Shown in pieces: positions 20,236 through 29,708 of a stretch of 64,000 nucleotides of DNA (within the stretch, counting starts at the first letter, position 1; the number at the start of each line of letters is the position of its first letter). Both the position numbers and the translations under genes were made by a program. The notes under the pieces are model-generated. The model was not told the origin of the DNA, made no database searches, and worked only from the letters and a program-made list of their open reading frames with translations. This DNA is from Myxococcus stipitatus (GTDB taxonomy: Bacteria > Myxococcota > Myxococcia > Myxococcales > Myxococcaceae): NCBI RefSeq assembly GCF_037414475.1, contig NZ_CP147913.1, positions 62,001 to 126,000 of the forward strand, in the 5' to 3' direction.

Positions 20236-20628
20236 TCACGCCTGATGGTCAGGCAATGGCACCAACCACTTCTCCACGGCGGCTTCGGAGGGAGCAAGTG
20301 TCAGCAAGAAACCCAGCAGTATGCCCTGCACCTCGGCAATCGCCGAAGCCAGTTTCGCAGGCGCGACGTCCGCCACATCCTCGAACTCACTCGCCAGATG
20401 GATGGCATGCCGGAGTTCCGGATGGGCCTTCAATGTGGCCAGGCGTGACAAGAGGGCCGGCCCAAAAAGTTGGTGGCACGCATAGGTAGGAGTCACGGCC
20501 CCCTGCGCCAGGGCGTGACACAAGCCCAGGGCAGCAATGGCCACCAGTCGCTGGGAATCAATGAGACCTTCCGCTCGCAGCCAGAGGCTCTCGTGTGATG
20601 CCAGGCGATGCGGCATGGATTCGCTCAT
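20236..20628 (-). CDS. Candidate immunity protein for the SitA-like toxin
   Basis: 130 residues, mostly helical (SQRLVAIAALGLCHALAQGA, FEDVADVAPAKLASAIAEVQ), with no export signal, so cytoplasmic. The pattern resembles DUF3969-type small proteins from memory; I could not test this. Its ATG overlaps the TGA of the toxin gene (ATGA), so the two are co-translated, which is the classical toxin-immunity arrangement. It converges on the histidine kinase gene with a 24-base gap. By position it would neutralise the C-terminal toxin domain in the producing cell and its kin. Confidence 0.75.
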   Translation of the reverse strand: MSESMPHRLASHESLWLRAEGLIDSQRLVAIAALGLCHALAQGAVTPTYACHQLFGPALLSRLATLKAHPELRHAIHLASEFEDVADVAPAKLASAIAEVQGILLGFLLTLAPSEAAVEKWLVPLPDHQA

Positions 20629-21788
20629 GAATTACTCCACCCTGGTTTGACCTTGAAATTGAAGACCTTGCCCGACGCACTCTCAAAGTAGTGGAGTGAC
20701 ACCTTGTCGGGCCCCACCCAGCCATCTCGATAAACCTTGGTCCATTCGCCAGGTTCGAGTTCTCGAAGTTTCTCCAACAGGTCCTTGTTTGCCACGCGGT
20801 GCCGAGTCGTTCCATTCTGAAGGGCCTTGAACTCGGAAGGATAGCCAGGCGCGCTCCTCACTCCGTTATAGACGTTCTTCAGTCCATGGCCATCCCCCAC
20901 CGCCGAGGCGGCTGCGTCAGAGCCCGTCTCACCACTCCAAGCGGTTGCGACAACAGCTCCTGGCGCGAGCCCCACTGTCAGCGCGCCATTCGCCAGTGAG
21001 ACGGAGCGGACCCCGCCCGACAGCGCCGCGGACATCTGGACGCCCGCGTTCGTCTCCATCGCTAGTGCCGCACGAGCGAATCCCGGAAGCATGGGGCCCT
21101 TGGACGCGATGTTCGCGGCTCCACCCCCCAAGGCCATGGTCAGAGCCAGGATGAGGACACGTGCACCATTGGCCCCCATCACCTCCCCAAAGCGCTGCCC
21201 CGCGTCCTGCAACTCCCCGAAGGACACCGCCCGTTCCGAGTCCACGGAAAGGCGTCTCCACCCCTCCACGAGATTCACGAACGCATCCACCCCGATGTAC
21301 GCGATGACGTAAGTCGTCAGGGCAATCGCCACGAGCTTGGTCACGGGCTCTGGCGCCACGACCAGGAACATGTAGGCCGCCATTGCCGACGAGAGCATCA
21401 GCTTGAGGGTCAGTGGATTGACGACGTCCTTCACCACGTCCTGTACGCCGCCCCACACACCATCCCAAGCAAACGACATCGCCATCTTCCGTCGGGCACT
21501 CTCATCCAGGAGGCTGAAGCCTCCGTCCCTTCGCGGAGACTCCCACGAGGCCCGCTGGAGTCCTACCGTCCTCTCGGCATCCGTCCTCACCGAGAAATGC
21601 ATCTCCAGGAGGAGTTGGACCAAGGCCCGCTCAAACTCGGGCCCACGAATCTCGATGGGGGCAACCCTCGAGGAAGGGGAATGCACAAGAGGGACACCCT
21701 CGCCTGTATCGAGGTGAACCCCCCGCGACGTTGCGCAACCCACTCCAAGAAGCCCAAAACACAGGATGGCGACCCGCATCAGTAACAT
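20625..21788 (-). CDS. SitA-like polymorphic lipoprotein toxin
   Basis: 387 residues from the ATG at 21788, which has GGAGG 5 bases upstream. The N-terminus is a lipoprotein signal (lipid Cys18 in LLGVGC), followed by 'ATSRGVHLDTGEG' and 'IEIRGPEFERALVQLL', which match my memory of the conserved front of SitA toxins of Myxococcus. The middle has hydrophobic segments (about 130-175 and 200-225). The last ~75 residues, beginning near 'YPSEFKALQNGTTRHRV', form a distinct domain with 'WTKVYRDGWVG' and 'KVFNFKVKPGW', probably the variable toxin part. SitA proteins pass between kin cells by TraA-dependent outer membrane exchange. Toxic activity not identified. Confidence 0.8.
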   Translation of the reverse strand: MLLMRVAILCFGLLGVGCATSRGVHLDTGEGVPLVHSPSSRVAPIEIRGPEFERALVQLLLEMHFSVRTDAERTVGLQRASWESPRRDGGFSLLDESARRKMAMSFAWDGVWGGVQDVVKDVVNPLTLKLMLSSAMAAYMFLVVAPEPVTKLVAIALTTYVIAYIGVDAFVNLVEGWRRLSVDSERAVSFGELQDAGQRFGEVMGANGARVLILALTMALGGGAANIASKGPMLPGFARAALAMETNAGVQMSAALSGGVRSVSLANGALTVGLAPGAVVATAWSGETGSDAAASAVGDGHGLKNVYNGVRSAPGYPSEFKALQNGTTRHRVANKDLLEKLRELEPGEWTKVYRDGWVGPDKVSLHYFESASGKVFNFKVKPGWSNS

Positions 21789-21913
21789 CACGGCCTCCGG
21801 GGCATCCCTCAATCTCAGGGTGCGCGAGGGACGGACTATCAGCAGGGTCCGACTGTGTGGGGCTGACGACCCTTGCCCCACATCATGAGACCTCCGGCCA
21901 CAAACGTGCTGCT

Positions 21914-24724
21914 TCAGTGCGGCGCGGGCACCGGCCATTGACCGGTGTCTTCTCGTGGACTGACCTCTCGGGGTTCCGGAACCCTTCGCGTGCCTCCGCT
22001 CGCGACGCGCTCCAGCGCGGACTCCGTGAAGACACTCAGCCCCAGCTCCGGCCGGTAGCCGTGGACCTCCTTCACGTCGAGCTTCGTCATGAACTCCACG
22101 ATGCCCGGGCTCACCTCCTGCCCCGGCACCAGGATGGGGAACCCCGGCGGATATGGCACCACGAAGCGCGTCGACACCAACGGACGCCCTGACTCCAACT
22201 CCTCCGCCGCTTCGTTCAGGGGCACGAACTCACAATTCTCCTCCTGATACGCCAGGAAGAACGCGCTCCTCAAATCCCCCTCCCCCACGCTCCCCGTCGG
22301 CTGGAACGCGGGATGAAACCCACTGAAGTCCGGCAGCGGCGGCAGCTCGTCCGTGATGGACCGCACCTTCGCCTCGAACAACTTCCGCTCCACCCCCGTC
22401 GCCTGCGACAACATCAACTCCAGCCGCTCCACCTCCTGCCGCAACCCATCCAACAGGAACGACAGCGACCCCCACGTCACGCCGATCGTCGCGTTCAACA
22501 ACACCGTGTTGATGGACGTGTGATTCACCTGGATGCCCAACCGCTCCATCAACACCTTGCCCCGGAACTCGAAGCCGTTGCGCCCCGTGAGCGCCGTGAA
22601 GAGCGTCATCCGCGTGGGGTCCAACACGAACTCGTCCTGACTCCACGCGCGCGTCAAATCCTCCACCCCCGCGGCCCCCGGCCCCACGTAGCGGTTCAAC
22701 CCCGACTCACGGAACACCTTCGGCACCATCTGCTCCGCATCCAGCAGCCGCAGATACCGATGCAGCATCGGGTCCTCCCGCAACCGCTCCCGCATCCGCA
22801 TCGACAACTGGTAGGCCTCCTTCACCATCGCGAAGCCCTCCAGGTCCATCTGCCGCCGCGCCAGGTCCAACGACGCCACCAACTGATGGTTCGGCGACGT
22901 GGTGATATGCGTGAAGTACGCCTCCGTCAGCGGCGCAATCGCACGCCGCTCGAAGTCCTCATCCCAGACATGCAACATCGAGCTCTGCCGGAACGCCGAC
23001 AGCGATTTGTGCGTGGACTGCGTCGCATACACACGCAGCCGCACCTTGTCCGGGTCCACCATCAGCCGGTCCTCCAGCGCCCGAGCCCCCACCACCGGGT
23101 CCCCATCCCCCCGGCGCGCACGCCATGCCCGATACTGCTCCCGGTACGCGCGGCTCCGCAGCCGCTCCGCCAACCGCTTCGCCGCCGACATCGCCGTGCG
23201 CTGCCGCGCCAACGGCATGAACGTCGCGAACGCGAACCACGCCTCATCCCAGAGGAACGCCAGGTCCGGCTTGATGGCCAGCAACTCCTCCATCACCCGC
23301 TCCGGGTGATACACCAGCCCGTCGAACGTGCAGTTGGTCAACACCACCAGCTTCACCTTGTCCAACCGCCCCGCCGCCTTCAGCTCCAGCAACTTCGCCT
23401 TGAGCGTGCTCAACGCCACCCCACCGTAGATGGCGTACTCCCGCACCGGATACGCATCCAGATACAGCGGATGCGCCCCCGAGAGCATCAGCCCATAGTG
23501 GTTCGACTTGTGGCAGTTGCGGTCGATGAGCACCACATCCCCAGGCTGCAACAACGTCTGGTGGACAATCTTGTTCGCCGTCGACGTGCCATTGGTGACG
23601 AAGAACGTATGCCGCGCGCCAAACGTCCGCGCCGCCATCTCCTGCGCTTCCTTGATGGACCCCGTGGGCTCCAACAACGAGTCCAATCCCCCCGCCGTGG
23701 AGGACGACTCGGCCATGAAGAGGTTGGGCCCGTAGAACTCCCCCATGTCCCTCAACCATCGCGAGTTGAAGACCGAGTGTCCTCGAGCAATCGGCAACGC
23801 ATGGAAGTTGCCGATGGGCCTCGACGCATACTGTTTCAACGCATCGAAGAACGGCGTCCGGTACCGCGCCCGCACCCCATCCACCACGGTGACGTTCAGT
23901 TCGAGCGGGGACTCATAACGGTAGAAGACACGGTCGAAGAGCCGCTCGGTGTGCATCTCCCGCCCCACCAGCGACTCGTCGGTGATGAGATACACGTTGA
24001 GGTGCGGACGCAGACGACGCACCCAGCGGGCCAGCACCACGCTCGCCTCCTCGCCCGTCCGCTCCGCCTCCGCGATGATGGGCTCCAACACGGCCCGAAG
24101 CTGCTTCACCGGCGCGCGGGAGCGCAGCGGCAGGTCCTGGCGCACGACACAGACCTGCACGTCGTTGTTCACCAGCACCGCCACCAGCGCATCCTCGACC
24201 GAGCGGACCTGCAACATCTCGTGGACGAACTGCTTCTCCCCGCGCTGCGCATCCAGGATGCCTCGGCGCACCCTCGCGAAGTCCTCGGCGGACATGTCAT
24301 CCACCACCAGCGTGGTGAAGTAGTGCGGCCCTTCCATCTCCACCACGCCCGCCCGCGAGATGCCCCCCTCCGACTCCAGCAGCGCCGCGCGGTCCTGATG
24401 AAGGCTCAAGAGCGCCACCAGGCGGCGCACCTCCTCGGCCAGCTCCTCCACATCGTGCCGCCTCGCCATGTCCGCCAACCGCTGCAGGCGCGCCTCGCCG
24501 GGGAACACGAAGAGCCGCTCGATGGGATGGACCTCCGCGAAGAGCGCCAACACCTGCTCCACGTGCGCGGCCGACACCTGGCCCTCCCCGTGGCGGGCTT
24601 CCAGCCGGGACATCTCCTCTCGCAGCCGATTCCACACATCCAGGCGGACTTGCTCGGGATTGAAGACCGCGGACAACAAGTGGGCTTGGACCCCTGCTTC
24701 CAACGAGGTCATCGGCTCCGGCAT
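21914..24724 (-). CDS. Orn/Lys/Arg decarboxylase family PLP enzyme, extended
   Basis: 936 residues against about 710-760 for E. coli relatives; ATG at 24724 with AAGGA 9 bases upstream. The fold type I core starts only near residue 325 ('FNSRWLRDMGEFYGPNLFMAES'). It has 'FGARHTFFVTNGTSTANK', the cofactor-nitrogen Asp in 'LWDEAWFAF', and the PLP lysine Lys573 in 'TQSTHKSLSAF'. The first ~300 residues exceed the usual wing domain by nearly 200, and about 50 Arg-rich residues are inserted between the Asp and Lys motifs. Substrate (arginine, ornithine or lysine) cannot be told from sequence alone. It is divergent from the glutaminase gene. Confidence 0.88.
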   Translation of the reverse strand: MPEPMTSLEAGVQAHLLSAVFNPEQVRLDVWNRLREEMSRLEARHGEGQVSAAHVEQVLALFAEVHPIERLFVFPGEARLQRLADMARRHDVEELAEEVRRLVALLSLHQDRAALLESEGGISRAGVVEMEGPHYFTTLVVDDMSAEDFARVRRGILDAQRGEKQFVHEMLQVRSVEDALVAVLVNNDVQVCVVRQDLPLRSRAPVKQLRAVLEPIIAEAERTGEEASVVLARWVRRLRPHLNVYLITDESLVGREMHTERLFDRVFYRYESPLELNVTVVDGVRARYRTPFFDALKQYASRPIGNFHALPIARGHSVFNSRWLRDMGEFYGPNLFMAESSSTAGGLDSLLEPTGSIKEAQEMAARTFGARHTFFVTNGTSTANKIVHQTLLQPGDVVLIDRNCHKSNHYGLMLSGAHPLYLDAYPVREYAIYGGVALSTLKAKLLELKAAGRLDKVKLVVLTNCTFDGLVYHPERVMEELLAIKPDLAFLWDEAWFAFATFMPLARQRTAMSAAKRLAERLRSRAYREQYRAWRARRGDGDPVVGARALEDRLMVDPDKVRLRVYATQSTHKSLSAFRQSSMLHVWDEDFERRAIAPLTEAYFTHITTSPNHQLVASLDLARRQMDLEGFAMVKEAYQLSMRMRERLREDPMLHRYLRLLDAEQMVPKVFRESGLNRYVGPGAAGVEDLTRAWSQDEFVLDPTRMTLFTALTGRNGFEFRGKVLMERLGIQVNHTSINTVLLNATIGVTWGSLSFLLDGLRQEVERLELMLSQATGVERKLFEAKVRSITDELPPLPDFSGFHPAFQPTGSVGEGDLRSAFFLAYQEENCEFVPLNEAAEELESGRPLVSTRFVVPYPPGFPILVPGQEVSPGIVEFMTKLDVKEVHGYRPELGLSVFTESALERVASGGTRRVPEPREVSPREDTGQWPVPAPH

Positions 24725-24983
24725 GGCTCTAAATCCTTTCGTCGGCGAACACCGGCGAAGCGCCGTGCGTGGCGACGCCGGTCAAGGTAGCCGCCGCCCC
24801 GCTCCCGCGAAGCCTGGACGAAGGGGAGGGATGCAATACCTTGCCTGGGCCCATGAGCACGAGGGTTCACCTGCCCGCGTGCCTGCCCGTTGCCTCGCGG
24901 CCCGAGCGACCACACTCCTCAACCACCGAGGCTGGGCACCCACTGTCCGCTCGCAAGCGCTCGGGTCTCTGGGAGGAGATGAC

Positions 24984-26168
24984 ATGACGCTCGCACTTCG
25001 CCGTCGCAGAAGCTGGCTGCTCTCCACGTGCCTGCTGGCGCTCGCCGGCCCCAGCCTCGCGCTCGGCGCGAACCCTCCGTCCTCCACGAAGCCCGCCCCG
25101 GCCCCGAGTACAGCCGCCCGCCCCTCCCCAGGAGACGAGGCCCGCCCCTCCGGCGCGGAGATTCAACAGGCGCTCCAGAAAGCCCACCAGCAGTTCCGGG
25201 GGACCAAGGACGGCAAGAACGCCGACTACATCCCCTACCTCGCCAAGGTGGACTCCAACCTGTTTGGCCTCGCCGTCGTCACCGTCGATGGCGAGGTCTA
25301 CACCGTGGGCGACGCGACCTCGCCCTTCCCCATCGAATCCCTCTCCAAGCCCTTCACGCTCGCGCGGCTCATGGAAGAGGTGGGCGCCAAGAAGGTCGAG
25401 GACAAGATTGGCGTGGACGCCACCGGCCAGCCCTTCAACTCCATCATCGCCATCGAGATGAACAAGGACCACCGCGCGGGCAACCCGCTCGTCAACGCGG
25501 GCGCCATCACCTCGGTGAGCATGATTCCGGCCAAGACGCCGGAGGAGCGCTGGAAGAAGCTCAGCGACAACTTCAACGCCTTCGCGGGTGACCACCTTCC
25601 GGTGAACCAGGACGTCTACAAGTCCGAGACGGACACCAACACGCGCAACCAGTCCATCACCGCGCTCCTGGAGTCGTACGACGTGCTGGGCTCTCCCGCG
25701 GACCAGGCCCTGGACCTCTACACCCGGCAGTGCTCCGTCAATGTCACCGCCAAGCAACTGGCCACCATGGGCGCCACGCTGGCCAACGGCGGCATCAACC
25801 CCATCACCGGCGCCAGGGTCATCAGCGCCGACACGGCCCGGCGCACGCTGGCGCTGATGGCGACCAATGGCTTGTATGAGAACACCGGTGAGTGGCTCTA
25901 TCAGGCGGGTGTCCCCGCCAAGAGCGGCGTGGGTGGAGGCATCGTCGCGGTGGTGCCCGGCCGCTACGCCATCGCCGCCTTCTCACCTCCGCTCGACAAG
26001 GCCGGCAACAGCGTTCGCGCCCAGCGCGCCATCACCCAGGTGGTCAACTCGCTGGGCGACAACCTCTACGCCTCCACCCCCACGCCCGAGCATCAGCAGG
26101 GCATCGGCGGCTCCGGGCGCCCCATGAAGAAGCACGCGCCGAAGTCCACCCCCGCGCATTCTCCGTGA
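24984..26168 (+). CDS. Secreted glutaminase (GlsA family)
   Basis: 394 residues from the ATG at 24984, chosen because GGAGG lies 7 bases before it and a Sec signal follows (RRSWLLSTCLLALAGPSLALGA). A Pro/Ala linker leads to the serine-dependent glutaminase domain: 'NPLVNAGAI', catalytic Ser119-x-x-Lys122 in 'ESLSKPF', and 'KSGVGGGIVAVVPGRYAIA'. It hydrolyses glutamine to glutamate and ammonia, here outside the cytoplasm. The family is usually ~310 residues and cytoplasmic in E. coli; the signal, linker and a Lys/His/Pro-rich tail make up the difference. Confidence 0.93.
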   Translation: MTLALRRRRSWLLSTCLLALAGPSLALGANPPSSTKPAPAPSTAARPSPGDEARPSGAEIQQALQKAHQQFRGTKDGKNADYIPYLAKVDSNLFGLAVVTVDGEVYTVGDATSPFPIESLSKPFTLARLMEEVGAKKVEDKIGVDATGQPFNSIIAIEMNKDHRAGNPLVNAGAITSVSMIPAKTPEERWKKLSDNFNAFAGDHLPVNQDVYKSETDTNTRNQSITALLESYDVLGSPADQALDLYTRQCSVNVTAKQLATMGATLANGGINPITGARVISADTARRTLALMATNGLYENTGEWLYQAGVPAKSGVGGGIVAVVPGRYAIAAFSPPLDKAGNSVRAQRAITQVVNSLGDNLYASTPTPEHQQGIGGSGRPMKKHAPKSTPAHSP

Positions 26169-26408
26169 GCCGCGGTCCCCGGGGTGCGCGCCAGTGAACA
26201 CGGCACCGTGCTCGAAGTCCCCTGGCGCATCGCCTCGTCCCCAGGAACGAGCCCGCTGTCCATCCGTGGGCGCGAAACCGTCACGGTCGTCTGCTCGCGA
26301 ATAGCGCACGCGACCTGAGACTGGCGCGCCGTCGACGCATGCCCAGAGTGCCGCTCGGGCCCGTGCGAGTCCTCTCGTGCGGGCCCGAGCTCGTTCAAGG
26401 GACAGGGT

Positions 26409-27617
26409 ATGCGCTGGATGCGGTTCGCGGCGTTCTTCGCCGCTGTGAGCAGCGGGCTCCTCGCGCCGGCCGAGAGCCGCGCGGACGACGAGGACTCCAA
26501 GGACAAGGACGAAGACAAGCCCACCCTCGTCGGAGGCTTCGACGAGAAGAACGGCTTCCACCTCCAGTCGGAGGATGGGAACTACCTGCTCGCCATCGGA
26601 CTCCAGGCTGGCTACAAGCTCGAGCCCGTCTTCCTCGACGGCAAGGCCGAGTCCCGCACCGCCTTCTCGTTCCTGCGCCCCATCATGCGCGGCAACATCT
26701 ACCGGCCGTGGATTCGCTTCTGGACATCCCTGGAGTTGGCGGACCCGCCGCTGTACCTGCTCGACTCGCTGGTGGAGATTCAGCCCATCGACGCGGTGGG
26801 TGTCCGCGCGGGCCAGCAGTACACGCCCCTCAGCCGGCACGAGTCCTGGGGCCCCCAGCAGATTCTCTTCCCCGAGTTCGCCACCATCGCCAACTACTAC
26901 TGGACCGGCCGCGACAAGGGCGTGACCCTCTTCGGAACGATGGAGCGCCTGGAGTACTACGTGGGCATCTACAGCGGCTCGCCGCTGCGGACCGTCACCT
27001 CCGAGGCCGGCAAGTTCCAGCTCAACGCCCGCGCCACCATCTCCCCCATGGGCAAGCCCGGCTACGGCGAGCTGCCCTACATCATGTCAGGAGACAAGGA
27101 ACCCCCACCGCTCAACGTGTCCTTCACGCTCCAGGGCGCGGGTGGCGAGGTCAACCAGGTGAAGGAGAACTTCAACCCGGAGGCCGGCATCTTCCAGATT
27201 CTCCGCGAAGGCACGCGGCGCTTCGCCACCGGAGGCGTGGACCTCTTCATCCAGGCGCGCAGGTTCAACTTCTTCGGCGAGGCGTACATCAGCCGGATCG
27301 ACCCGCCGGGCACCGCCGCCAACTACACGAGCTTCGGCGCGTGGGTTCAGGCCGACTACTGCTTCTACAAGAAGATCCTCGATGCGGGCGTGAGGCTGAG
27401 CTACCTCAACCCCAGCATCGAGCTGCCGGATGACCTGCTCTACATCGTGGAGGCGCAGCTCGGCTGGTTCGTCAACGCGCCCCACCTCGCCTTCAAGCTG
27501 CGCTACCAGCTCGCCCATCAGCAGGAAGCCGCGGGCGCGGAGGCCGCCGCCGTCCCCATCGCCACCAAGGCCGGCACCACGCAGCTCGTCACGCTGCAAC
27601 TCAATCTGGCGTTCTAG
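26409..27617 (+). CDS. OprO/OprP-like porin
   Basis: 402 residues. A Sec signal (about 1-25, RWMRFAAFFAAVSSGLLAPAESRADD) is followed by an acidic stretch and amphipathic strands characteristic of phosphate-porin-like barrels: 'FDEKNGFHLQSEDGNYLLAIG', 'GLQAGYKLEP', and a C-terminal strand ending in Phe (VTLQLNLAF), the usual outer-membrane insertion signal. It lies 240 bases after the glutaminase. The spacing allows its own promoter. Substrate unknown. Confidence 0.8.
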   Translation: MRWMRFAAFFAAVSSGLLAPAESRADDEDSKDKDEDKPTLVGGFDEKNGFHLQSEDGNYLLAIGLQAGYKLEPVFLDGKAESRTAFSFLRPIMRGNIYRPWIRFWTSLELADPPLYLLDSLVEIQPIDAVGVRAGQQYTPLSRHESWGPQQILFPEFATIANYYWTGRDKGVTLFGTMERLEYYVGIYSGSPLRTVTSEAGKFQLNARATISPMGKPGYGELPYIMSGDKEPPPLNVSFTLQGAGGEVNQVKENFNPEAGIFQILREGTRRFATGGVDLFIQARRFNFFGEAYISRIDPPGTAANYTSFGAWVQADYCFYKKILDAGVRLSYLNPSIELPDDLLYIVEAQLGWFVNAPHLAFKLRYQLAHQQEAAGAEAAAVPIATKAGTTQLVTLQLNLAF

Positions 27618-27720
27618 CCCCCACCTCCCGCTCTCGCGGGCGTCCGCGCGGGCTTCGCGTTATGCCATCCGTCCACCGCCGCTCCCCGCGGCGCCCGGCC
27701 GGCACGGAGACGCCGAAGCC

Positions 27721-28785
27721 ATGCTCCCCATCGACCACACCCTCCTCGCCCGCCTGGACCTCAACCTGCTCGTGGCCTTCGATGCCCTCATGCGCGAGCG
27801 CCACGTCACCCGGGCCGCTCGCCGCATCGGTCTGGGCCAGCCCACGATGAGCCACCACCTCGCGCGCCTGCGTGAGCTGCTCGGCGACGAGCTCTTCACG
27901 CGCGCCCCCACGGGCATCGTGCCCACGCCTCATGCGCTGGCGCTCGCGGAGCCCGTCCGCACGGCGCTCGAGTGCCTCCAGGGAGTGCTCACCCGGCGCC
28001 CGTTCGACCCCGCGACCCAGGAGCGTCACTTCCGCGTGAGCCTCTCGGATGGACTGGAGTCCTCGCTGATGCCGCCCTTCCTGGCGCTCGCCGCCCAGGA
28101 AGCACCGGGTGTCACCCTGTCGCTCTCGCCGCTCCAGGAAGGCACGGGCCCCGCGATGCTGGATGACGGCTCGCTGGACCTGCTCGTGGGGCCGCCCCAG
28201 GAGCAGGCCCCGCACCACAAGGTGCGCTTGTTCTGCAGCGCGGGGTATCTCGTCCTCTTCGACCCTCAAGTCGTCCACGTGGACACGCCGCTGTCGCTGG
28301 AGGACTTCCTCTCCATCCCCCACGTCCGCGTGTCGCGGCGCGCGGACTCCAGCGACGCCGTGGATGATGCGCTGGCGAAGCTCCGGCTGCGGCGCCGCGT
28401 GGCGGTCCACACGGCCCACTCGCTCAGCGTGCCCCACCTGCTGCTCGGGTCGAGGCTGCTCGGACTTCTTCCGCGTCGCGCGGCGCTGGCCACCGCGAGG
28501 GCCTTTGGCCTGAGCCACAGCCCGCCCCCGCTCGAGCTCCCGCAGGACTCCATCGCGATGCGCTGGCACGCCTCGCGCGACTCCGACCCCGGCCATCGCT
28601 GGTTGCTCGAGGCCATGTTCCGAGCCGCCACGCTGAGCGTCGAGCCCAGTGGCTTCACGCGCCTGGCCGCGAGGACACCTCCACCGCCCCGGCGTTCGTC
28701 GCGTCAAAAGGTCGCGATGGGATTCACCGGAGAGCCGGTTCCTCCCTCCACGGCCAGGGGCGCCACGCTCAAGAGGAAGTCATAG
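27721..28785 (+). CDS. LysR-family transcriptional regulator
   Basis: 354 residues from the ATG at 27721. The N-terminal winged helix-turn-helix is clear ('LARLDLNLLVAFDALMRE', 'ARRIGLGQPTMSHHLARLR'), followed by the periplasmic-binding-like effector domain (about 95-310). The last ~45 residues (TPPPPRRSSRQKVAMGFTG onwards) are antisense to the end of the convergent cyclase gene; the two coding regions overlap by 82 bases. LysR proteins usually regulate a neighbouring gene, so the cyclase-family hydrolase or the porin are candidate targets. The co-inducer is unknown. Confidence 0.88.
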   Translation: MLPIDHTLLARLDLNLLVAFDALMRERHVTRAARRIGLGQPTMSHHLARLRELLGDELFTRAPTGIVPTPHALALAEPVRTALECLQGVLTRRPFDPATQERHFRVSLSDGLESSLMPPFLALAAQEAPGVTLSLSPLQEGTGPAMLDDGSLDLLVGPPQEQAPHHKVRLFCSAGYLVLFDPQVVHVDTPLSLEDFLSIPHVRVSRRADSSDAVDDALAKLRLRRRVAVHTAHSLSVPHLLLGSRLLGLLPRRAALATARAFGLSHSPPPLELPQDSIAMRWHASRDSDPGHRWLLEAMFRAATLSVEPSGFTRLAARTPPPPRRSSRQKVAMGFTGEPVPPSTARGATLKRKS

Positions 28786-29708
28786 CGGCCCCGCGAGGAC
28801 GCGGCCTTCGCCAGCGCTTCCAGGTCCGCGTTGTCGATGACGTGGACGCCCAACGCGGCGATGAGCATCACATGCACCGGCACCAGCATCCCGTCGACCC
28901 CCGAGGGAATCACGTCCAACCCCACATCCGTCGCGACGACCGCCACCCCACGCGCGGCGAACCACTCCGCGCTGGAGGCATGCAGGCCCGGGGATTGAGC
29001 CGAAACATTCCAGGGCCCCACGGCCGCGCGGCGAGCCCACCTTCCCGTGCGCACGATGACCGCGTCCCCGCTCGTCACCTTCACCTTGTGCTTGCGCTCC
29101 CAGGCCTCCAGGTCCGACGCATGAATCGGAGTGCCCGGCTCCAGGTAGGGCACCCCCTTGAACGCGGCCATGTCGATGAGCACCCCGCGCGTCAGCAGCC
29201 CGTCCCGCATCCCATTCACCGACAGCACCGAGCAGCCCTTCGAGTCCACCTTGCTCTGCGCATGGCCGTTGTACGTCCGGCCTTCGTCGAAGACGTGGCA
29301 GAGCGCATCCAGGTGCGTGTGAGACCACCCGTGGTAGCCCAGGTCCAACCGGTCCGCGGCATACGTCGATGTCGGCGCCTCGCCGTGCGCAATCATCTCG
29401 TGCACCAGCGGCGACGGCACATCCGGGGCCTCGTGGGTCTCCAGCGTGTGCGCCAGTGAGACGGACACGCCCTCGCGCACGAGCTTCACGGCCTCCTTGC
29501 GCTTGGCGGGAGTGATGAGGTTGGCCGTACCGAGCTGGTCCTCCGCGCCCCACCTTCCCCAGTTGCGGCGCTGCTTCTTCCAGGCCTGGATGGACGCGGG
29601 GGTCCACAGTCCTGGCGTGTTCTCGGGCTTCCCGGAGGGAGTCGCGCCCACGGTGCTGCTCCAACCCATGCTCGCGATGAGCAGGGCCTGGATGGCTTGC
29701 TTGAACAT
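28704..29708 (-). CDS. Secreted cyclase-family (kynurenine formamidase-like) hydrolase
   Basis: 334 residues from the ATG at 29708, preferred over one at 29729 because AGGAG lies just upstream and a Sec signal follows (MFKQAIQALLIASMGWSSTVGA). It has the metal-binding motif of the family, 'GWSHTHLDALCHV', plus 'VIVRTGRW' and the typical end 'GGTGSPVNPIATF'. Family members hydrolyse amides or esters such as N-formylkynurenine with bound metal ions; export to the periplasm is the less usual feature here. Its 3' end overlaps the LysR gene by 82 bases. Confidence 0.87.
   Translation of the reverse strand: MFKQAIQALLIASMGWSSTVGATPSGKPENTPGLWTPASIQAWKKQRRNWGRWGAEDQLGTANLITPAKRKEAVKLVREGVSVSLAHTLETHEAPDVPSPLVHEMIAHGEAPTSTYAADRLDLGYHGWSHTHLDALCHVFDEGRTYNGHAQSKVDSKGCSVLSVNGMRDGLLTRGVLIDMAAFKGVPYLEPGTPIHASDLEAWERKHKVKVTSGDAVIVRTGRWARRAAVGPWNVSAQSPGLHASSAEWFAARGVAVVATDVGLDVIPSGVDGMLVPVHVMLIAALGVHVIDNADLEALAKAASSRGRYDFLLSVAPLAVEGGTGSPVNPIATF

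Noticed and set aside
22313-24790. 825-codon plus-strand frame opposite the decarboxylase
   Set aside because: Low-complexity His/Arg/Gln sequence opposite an enzyme with intact PLP motifs.
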